A stretch of DNA of 64,000 bases, from positions 16,557,171 to 16,621,170 of the forward strand of contig OX393571.1 of assembly GCA_947652115.1 (NCBI GenBank), given 5' to 3'. This DNA is from Blastomussa wellsi (lineage: Eukaryota > Cnidaria > Anthozoa > Scleractinia > Plerogyridae). The position numbers and the translations under genes are program-made. The notes beneath the pieces were generated by a model. That model did not search any database, was not told the DNA's origin, and saw nothing but the letters and a program-made list of their open reading frames with translations. Positions 43,301-52,695 of this stretch are shown here, in pieces (position 1 is the first letter of the stretch; the number at the start of each line of letters is the position of its first letter).

Positions 43301-46300
43301 CGTATAGAGACCAACACCAGCTGTCTGTCTCAGAAAGGTGTGTGGCTTATAGAGAGTTTAGATACAGTAACGCTTTCCAAACTATTTTCAGTTTTTCCAA
43401 TATTTAAATTCTCCACACAAAATGCAATTTTTAATGTTTTATGTGGAGATCATTTGCATGGGGTAAAGTTTTGCTGATTCTGGCGGAGCAAAAGACAAAG
43501 GCATAGAGAAATGTTGTTTTTTGCGGAGTGATTTTTAATGTCCGCAAAATAAACTAAAAAATATAAATTAAAATCGAATCATTTGTATGTTGCTAAGGGT
43601 GTAAAATAAATTTATAGGGCAAAACATTTGGCTTCTCTTTTTTTTATCGAATGGAATCAAAATGCTTTACCAATATATGAATGTTGCATGTAAATGTAGA
43701 GCTCCGAAATTCGGACCCTTAATTTTAATCTGATGCGCAGGGCTCCGAAATTCGGACTCTATTTATCCAAACCGGAAAAATAATTTAGCAAAGCAATTTC
43801 CAATTCAGGGCTCCGAATTTCGGAGCCCTAAATTTAATCCAAACAGCAAAAATATATATTTTAGCAAAGCAATTTCTAGTCCAGGGCTCCGAATTTCGGA
43901 GCCATTTATTCAATCCAATCCGCAAAAAGTATGTTTTACCAAAGCAATTTCCAATCCAGAGCTCCGAAATTCGGATTCTTTATTTTTAAACCTTTATTAA
44001 TTCTGAACCACTGGGCATGTACATAGCCATAGCTATGATCACATGATAATCCGATTTTTAATGACAACGATACTTTTCAATGATGTGCATAATTTTCGAA
44101 TGTTCGGCAAATCGGAGTTTCATTAAAACACTGCAGAAGCAACTTACAATACTGTTAACTGCTTAAAGTGCACCTAACACCAAACTATTTTTTTCGCTAA
44201 AATACTCCTTTGCACCAGTTCGAAACGCATTGCACCTTTCGTTTCTCCTTTTCATCAAATTCTGGCTATTTAAAGCATTAGGAAAACTGTTCATCATTTG
44301 TTCCACGACGGAGTCAGAAGGGGCGTGGGTCCATTCTTGATTTGACGTCACAAATTGATTTGCATCGCATCATGTCAAGTCTTTGTAAACATGCATGCAA
44401 ACCAATTTGTGACGTGAAATCAGGAATAGACCCACGCCCCTTCTGACTCGGTCGTGGAACGAATGATGAACAGTTTGTCGTTACTTTTAAATGCTATAAA
44501 TAGCCAGAATTTGATGAAAAGGGGAAACGAAAGGTGAAATTCGTTTTGAACTGGTGCAAAGGTGTATTTTAGCGCAAAAAATATTTTGGTGTTAGGTGCA
44601 CTTTAAAACAAAAGATAACCACTGAATAAGTTTCCAAAAGCCTTTCCAGGGCTTTATCCTCGAAGTGCACATATATTTCACCTTTTAGCATAACCGAGCC
44701 GGTGACCATCTAAAGAATTTCACGAAATACCCGCATCTAATATTTTCGGGGTCACGGTCTATTCTTGGAATGTTATACGGTATTGTCACAGTGTACAAGT
44801 TGTTTGCCACGTTATGCACGGCGAGGTTCAGGTTGAACTTGGGCAGCCACTTGACATCGGCATTCTCCTGGTCCTCCTCTTTTCCAGAGTACATGGAATT
44901 TTTCATGTTTGCAACGCCAATAGAAGCATTTGTTGAAAGAAGGTTAACTTCTACATAGGTGAGTACAATGAGCTGAACTTTGCCACTCCTGTCAGCTGCC
45001 ACTTTACAAAATCCATCTCGTGTTTGGTCTTTTGCAAAGGTAAAAAGCTTCGATACCATTTTCGTTGAAATGTACCAGTGACCAACAACATCTTTTTTTT
45101 TATAGGCTGTCGTGGACTTTGCAAATAGCAGCGAATCAACAGTAATCTGAAATGAATTTTCTCCTACAGTAGAGAAATGTCACCATGTTGTAATAATGAA
45201 CACTTAAACAACTTCACTTTCCACTTAGAAAGCAAATTTCAGTCTTGTTAGCATATTACAATTTTTATCTTTTTTGTTTCACAAACATGTCCAAACATCT
45301 GACAATTATTTAAAATAGTTGCGACTGGTCCATTTACAATGCAAGAATTGATTTGGAGTTGGTGAGAAAGAAAATGAACCCCTTTCCGGCGTCTTTCAGA
45401 ATTAAGTAAGAATAAAGAGTGAGCGCTATCAATGACCGGCACAACATTCTTCGAATCACATCTGCATTTCAACGACTTGGGTGTGGGTTGTGGTTTCCTC
45501 TTCCCTGTCTCTCTGGTTTGATTTTTTCCTTATCTTGTTTTGACTTCTTGTTTCTCGGAACACGATGTATTCCATATTGGGATATATCATGATCAACATA
45601 TTTTCGTTTGTGTCTGCCTTCGCATAGTTTTCAGTGGTGAAGAGGTCGTGATTCGGAGATTTTGATCTTCATTATCAACTAAAACAGATAAAAGTATCAT
45701 TTAGTCACAAGTGTCTATAAATTGTGTGCTATTTCAATTTTTAAGTATCTAGACCTCACGACAATAAAAATCTTGCATTCAAATTTCATTCAAAAGATTG
45801 CAATAAAAGGCGATCTCTCACAGCCATGGTTAACAATCAAATTAAAAAGTTGGATTGAATAAAGTTATAATAATTTTGGTTAAAATCCTTCTGTTCGACT
45901 TTTACATTTTAAAGTTTCTTTAATTTCTGTTGGACGTTTTTTATAATGACAGAAAAAAAAGTGCTAATCTAGATACGCAAACATAAAATTATAAAAAAAT
46001 AACAAAAAAGTGTTCTCCACATTGCATACCTGGTATAGAGGTATCGCTTTCTGGGACATCCAGGCTTTCTGTACTAAACTTTCAACTTCCACTGCAACAT
46101 TGAAATTATTGAATCTGCCCATTCGTCTTTATCATCACCAAAGCAAGTTCCATGGTCACAGTATGGTCACCGCATTGGTATCTTTCGAGCTACCATAACT
46201 ATCAGAGATATCGCCAGGCAGGCGCTGCACTGTGGCTTTCCAAGTACTGCTTTTTGAATTTAGTTTAATTCCTGATTGAATCACGGGATACCCAGTCGAC

Positions 46301-49300
46301 ATGACTAGTTTCGGTTATCTCCTTGAAGTTTCCATCACTTTCAAGTCTGGTGAAACTTTCAGATGGCACTTTCAATTGAATGAGAACCATTTGTTGCACT
46401 GCACTGTAAAGAAATGTAACAAAAGCATGGTTATTAATTTGTAGACGATTGAAAATCGCCAAGAAAATATTAAAAGGTGATTCAAACAACTGCAGTCTGA
46501 GACAAAGTTCTTACCAATAAGGCAGTTTCCCTTTTGCACAAATATTTCTTCACACTCAGCACTTTTCCATATGTCATATGTTCAGTTTTTCTTTGTTGAG
46601 GTAGATGAAAGCATTTCCCTGCTCAGTTTTAACCGACCAAAGACAGCTCTTTGACATGTATTCGCGTTCATGTGATCTTCTGCTGTGCTAACGAATATTC
46701 TGATATTTGACCGATATTTGGCGCAAACGTTGTTATCCGCAAATCGGCGAGCTTTGCCGGGGTCTGACATGATATCCAGTATTGATATGAACCATGCACA
46801 CATTCCTGACAGGTTTTGTGCCACATAACAGGCAGCCGACAAAGCCGTTGATGCCCGCCAGGAAGTGTTGAACCACATATTTGCATGCAGGAACTTGATA
46901 ATACGTTGAACCACACATATGCAGGAACTTGATAACCTCGCTGTTACCAGTATATGCAGTTGGCGGTCTCCGCCACAACGGATGAAGACTCCGACACACG
47001 AAGCTCTTTTACATTTCCTTTCAAGTACTGAGTAAGCCAGTAAAGAAAGTATTGTTGCAAGGCACAAGAACAGATGCTCTTTTCGAAAACGAACGTCACG
47101 GTGAGTTTCAATGTTCTATCTTTGAATACAGTCGGCGTTTACACAATTGACCAGAACTATCCGGTAAACTTATATTTTATTGACTTTCTTGATTATGTTT
47201 TCTCCGTTGGATTCACCGGTAGTGAAGGCTCTTCTCCAGTTGAAGTGAGGTAATTATGTAAAACTTTAATTTCACCTTTATCGACTTTATCTGTTGTAGC
47301 TCAGTGGATATTAAATCTAATCTCTTTCACGGCTTCTTACAATAATTTTGGTCTATTTCAGATAACGATGAATATGCCACTGGATTCGATGACTCCAGGG
47401 ACCTCGAGCGATTCATCAGGTATTACTTTTGGCCAGTTGTGCTTTATTTCGTTTGGTTGGTTTCGTTATTTGTAGACGTGCTACATTAATATTCAATAGC
47501 CAGGGCCGTAGCCAGACAAAAAAATCACAGTGGTGCAATATTTAAGAAATTAAATCTTTCTGACTAGTACTACTAGTGGAGTTTGACCCTTGGTATAGAA
47601 AAAAAGCCGTCGACAGAAAAAGTTCATTTTGTTTAACTGCGTTTCGAATTTTTCATCAAAAATCAGCGAAAATGCATTCCTTTTTTATAGGGAAACACAT
47701 GCAATAGGATTTTTCACGAACCATCTTTATCCAAAAACGCCTCTTTGGAGTCACACTGTAGTTATCATTTCTCTGCACCTTAATGCCCCCCCCCCCCCCC
47801 CGGGTATAGGGTATAGGGGTGCTGCTTGAGGTTTGAAACTCTGACGCTGTTTAGGACAAAAGTAAAGTCAAACACCTACCCTGTTTAGGACAAAGGAAAA
47901 CATTTTTTTCATGCTAAAGGGCAAAAATCAAGTCCTAAATATGATCTGCTTTTGACTGATGTCCGGCTAAACAAACATTGATGAACGGTTCTAATTTCGG
48001 ATGTGCTAACGAAAGTCCTGAAGCCATACTATGTCTAGGGCGACTCTATACCCTGTTTAGGACAAACTCGCTGAAACTGTATACCCTTTTCAGGACTAAG
48101 GGGCCAAAAACCATACCCGTATAGCCCATATAAGGGAGTACCAATGTCCCCTCCCCCCCCCACCCCTTCGGCTTTGTTTTGAAAAACTGCCAGCCGTGAC
48201 CTCGGCTTTTAGTTGCGGGTGAAGGGTGAGAGAGGAAATCTATACCATTCTCATCCGGTCCATTAGAGACTGTGACACTTCAACATGTTGTAGTTGAAAT
48301 ACAAAACAAAAAGAAAGAATCAATGCAGGACATATTGAGACACACAGATGCAAATAAATAGTCTAAATGTAAATTAATACAAAACGCAGGTAGCGAGAAC
48401 GCGGTTGGCTTTGACGACTGGAATAATGGATATCTGTTCACATCCTTGTAAGTTAGAAAGCTACGAAACAACTTGTTCTTTGTACCATTGTTTGCTGCAT
48501 ATGTTTTCTGATAATTATGCCATTAATATTTCTCTCATCACTTTATTAACTAGAGCTCATAAGGGACATAGAATTAGAATTAGAAGAGTGCATGTATCTC
48601 CCTAACCCAGTTGCGTTCCGCCTTGGTCAAATATTTGACATTACTAATTTACTTTTGAAAACTTGATTTTTTGTTACTTTACCGCTGATAGATTTACACA
48701 GATCCCCACAGGAACCATGCGTCAATGTTGAAATGCTCTAGGAAGGCGATTTTGTCGCTGAAAAACTCGAAAACTGTCGTAAGCATTCGTTGATTGGGAA
48801 AGCATCATTGAAGTAATGGAATATTAATTTGTAATCTGTTACTGGAAGGACTCTTACAACAAGGAATGGATGCCGCATACAATGCCAGCACGAAGAGGGT
48901 CTAATGGAATCACCTGTGGAATCCACATTTGGACACAGTCGCTGCCAAAGAGTTACATCATTTGTTTTTCGTTTTCGTTCCAGACGAAAATTCAAAGCTT
49001 TTACCAGGGACAAAGGCTTATTCAAGAAAAGCCTACAACGCTAAGGCGGGGGACAGCTCACACACAGTGAATCAGCTAATACACACATAAACTAGATGGT
49101 TGTCGCCATTTATGCAAAATCATGCATGTTCCCATATACAAGATTACTTTGATAAGAATACGTATACAGAACAATATTTTTGTACATCCCACTTCCGAAG
49201 TTCGGAACTCTTCTTTCCTTCTTTCCTGTGAAGTCAAGATTAACCAATGGTCCGAATTTCGGACCTTTGTTTTCCAACGAAGAAAGGTAATGTTTTCTTG

Positions 49301-52300
49301 AGATTTCAGCGGAGTCCAAACCAAGGGTCCGAATTTCGGAAGGTCAATTTGTACTGCTCTGTAAGGCATTTCAGCAGAGACGAGTCCGAATTTCGGACCC
49401 TTGTTTTCTAAACGAAGAAGGGCAATGAGATTTCAGCGGAGTCCAAATCAAAGGTCTGAATTTCGGAATCTTGAGCTGCACTGCTCTTTCAGGCATTTTG
49501 GCGGAGTAAAAATCAAAGGTCCGAATTTCGGAGCCTTGTATTCCTAAGGAGGTGGGGTGCTTTCTTCCAAATATCAGCAAAATCACATCTTAGCACCGAA
49601 ATTCGGACTCCTTATTTTGGAAATAAAAACAGCACTAAGTTTTTGTAAAGATTTCAGTGGTTTTTGTAAAGATTTTTAGTGAATATATTAAACTGATAAT
49701 TTAAAAAAATGATGAGTTATAATGTTAATTACTGAGGAGCAAATTCATCTATCCGCTAGAATTAGGAAATTTCGTGTCTGCTAACAGTTTGACTTTCTGC
49801 TATCCGCTAGTTCTTACCACTTCAAGTGACACGAAAATCATAAAAAATGGCACTCCTCCGAAAACGAAAAAAATGAAATATGTTTTTAGTCTTAAAACTC
49901 CACACGAAACGTGATATAATGCTCATTTTTAGGACATCAAAAAAGCTCTCCGATTTTTTTTAAATGAATCCAAATTTACAGCGGAATAATTACGCAGAAA
50001 ATGCTGTTAAAGGTTTTTTTCTGGGGAATTTTCTATTTTGGAAAAACTGAAAATTGTTTGGAAAGCGTTCAGTGAAATGACTGAAAAACGGCACGCAGGG
50101 ACCAACACCAGTTGTCGGTCTTAGAGAAGTTTCTGGCTTATAGAGTTGGCCATCTACTTACTTGTCTCCCTTCTAAAGACTATTAATTAGCGCAGGCGTC
50201 CGGTTTATAGAGTTTAGATACAGTAAATGACTGAAAAACGGCGCACAGAAACCAACACCAGTTGTCGGTCTTAGAGAAGTTTCTGGCTTATAGAGTTGGC
50301 CGTCTAAGAGAGGTGTTCGGCTTACAGCCGAAAGTTTAGGGAGCGTCGATGACCGTCCAGAGAGAGTTGACAGAATACCGTGTGTTGCGTTTGAGTTTTA
50401 CCACGTGAGTTTTCCTTTAGCGTACGAAGCAATCGAGCAATCAATTTCTCTCACCTTCCACTAACAACTCAAGACAAAAGTTGCTTTGCTTCGATTTGCT
50501 TCACTCAGTCAAACACTGCTATTTTTACCCCTATTCTCGAACTAATCTTCTTTTCTATTGCGTTATGACTAATCGAGATTGTGCTATAGAAAAAGCGCTC
50601 CTGCCAGGCGTCTTCCGCTCTCCATTCCGCGGATAGAAAAGAAAAATATGCGCGTTTCAAAAGCAGTAGTGCCTTGCTTGTGCCCCTGCCACGCTGTTGC
50701 CCTGAAAAAAGGCATGATATAGCTGGTATACTCCGACTGAGTACAGTTTAGGACAAAATGTACTGCCCCGAGCAGTCCTTGACTAATCAGAATCGAGAGG
50801 GGTCTCTTTAGTGTACAGTACTACAAATTAAAATTAAGTAAATAAATTGAATTTTAGAACTGCAACTGTGTGCAACAGCCAAACCTTTTTAACAACATCT
50901 TTACCTTCTTCCTCAGTGCCTGTGTCTCCTGTTGCTTCATCTGTAGCTTTAGCAGATCTGATATCAGTCCCTGAAGACGCTGAATTAACTTTGGAGGTCC
51001 TGCTGTCTTCCACTAAGAAAATGTAGCGATCTCCATCCTGGATGAAACGAGTGGATTTCTGTGCGGTTGATGCATGGCTGCTACTGAGAACTATTGGAAC
51101 TGCAAAATTTTATTGAGCTATGTATTAGCTTGTGCAATTACAAGTGTATAATTTGCACACTAAGTCTACAGGAAAATTAGAGCACTAAAGAGGAATTTTC
51201 GTTAGAAGATTGTTTTTCCATAACAAATTTAAGTTTCGAAAGTTTAAGTTGCAAAAACTAAAGAAAAGGAAACTCTGTATCGAAGTGTTCTAAAACAGAT
51301 GGAATTCTTTAAATAAAGCACAAGCCCTATTAGAATAGTTTAAATACGTCAGCTTTATCTGTCTCATAACCCCTTCTCAAAATCATGCCACATGGAAACA
51401 TTCCAATGATTTGTAACCTTCACTAAAAGAGGCGCTTTTTACCAGGGTTGTCAGTAGGTTTTTGAGTAGCAGGTTCCATCCAAAAAGTAGGCGGCTATTT
51501 CCATTTTACTTCCCCAATATCACGCTCAGAACTTATGCATGACCTACTTACATTCAGAGGAGCCGGCGTAGTATTCGGAATAGCTGGTGAAATGTGCTGG
51601 TTGCCGGCTTATTTTGACAACCCTGTTTTACAGGGGGCAATTTTCTGATTTTAGTAACCTTTTCTTTGAATACTAAGTACATGAGTTAAAATCTTGGCCA
51701 TATAACAACACTATGGATATGGACAGTGTATCTTCTAACAAATTCAGGGACACTAAGGGACTATGAAGTAACCAGCAAACACATGACACTGGAAGAACCA
51801 GACTTTGAGGAGAAAGCTGTGCATAGGTGGGGGATTTCAGTAGATATCGTCCCGTAGTGGGAACTTTTGACCGTTTTAGTGGACTTTTTATCAACATTTT
51901 ACTGACTTTTAGGGACTCTTTTGACCATCCACAAATGCCCTGGGGTAGGGCATTTGAACAGAAAATCTCAGCTCAAATGCCCTGCCTATCTCCTCCCCCC
52001 TCCTGCCAGCTTAACATTGACAGGTGCATAAGTTTGTAAAGCATGGACTCATCTTCATTCTTGATTGTGTTTTACATACCTTTGTCAAATGACATAAACA
52101 GATCCCTGATGTGGTTTGTCCCAGGATTCCTTGGGCAGTTTTTCTTTGCTACCTCTTGTTGACGAATGTCTGGTTGTGGTGTACACGCCTTTTGCTGTTT
52201 ATCTGTATAGAAAATATAGTCAAATTAGGAATAGGACTGGAGCTAGGGATAGGGATAGGACTGGAACTAGCTTGAAATGGAGGCTAATGCGGGGGAATAT

Positions 52301-52540
52301 CATTAAAAGCAGCTTCATGTCATTTGCATTTGAAAAGATTCTCCGCATTAGTGACCATTAGTCTCCATTGCAAGCTAGTTCCAGTGCAATACCGATAATA
52401 CGAATATGGCCTATTGCATTGGATCAGAAGTTTATCTTCTGCCTGGTTGGTTAGATGTACTGTTTGCATAAATGCTGCAAAGCTAAATATCTTGCTTGTT
52501 GAGTAAACGGCATGGTAAGTTAGAATTTTGTGCCCCCTGA

Positions 52541-52581
<41 letters not shown>

Positions 52582-52659
52582 TGACTGCCTGACTGATTGA
52601 CTGACTGACTGACGGACTGACTGACTGGCTGGCTGGCTGGCTGACTGGCTGGCTGACTG

Positions 52660-52695
<36 letters not shown>

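Larger units (their letters stand above)
43369..50069. mobile_element. 6.7 kb DNA transposon-like element with 4-bp CAGT target duplication
   Basis: The ends are inverted repeats beginning AACGCTTTCCAAAC, identical at 31 of the first 32 positions. CAGT flanks both sides (43365-43368 and 50070-50073). Removing the element restores gatacagtgaaatgactg, which is present uninterrupted in a neighbouring minisatellite unit. Subterminal near-palindromic motif clusters lie inside both ends (about 43701-43985 and 49190-49610). The interior has exon-like coding segments on both strands, a nested TTAA-flanked foldback element (44163-44606) and a poly-C/'accctgtttaggacaaa' repeat block (47780-48170). It sits in the RFX intron between coding exons 3 and 4. 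The superfamily is not identified. A 4-bp duplication is seen in several superfamilies (for example Sola, Ginger, Chapaev). Confidence 0.82.

Noticed and set aside
46582..47067. 161-residue minus-strand frame (and overlapping frames)
   Set aside because: Spans an imperfect local tandem duplication (46860-46935), overlaps open frames in other phases, and has no recognisable domain or splice logic.
49076..49586. Minus-strand frames with repeated 'RNSDHWL/ EIRTFDF' patterns
   Set aside because: They translate the palindromic subterminal array of the transposon, not a protein repeat.
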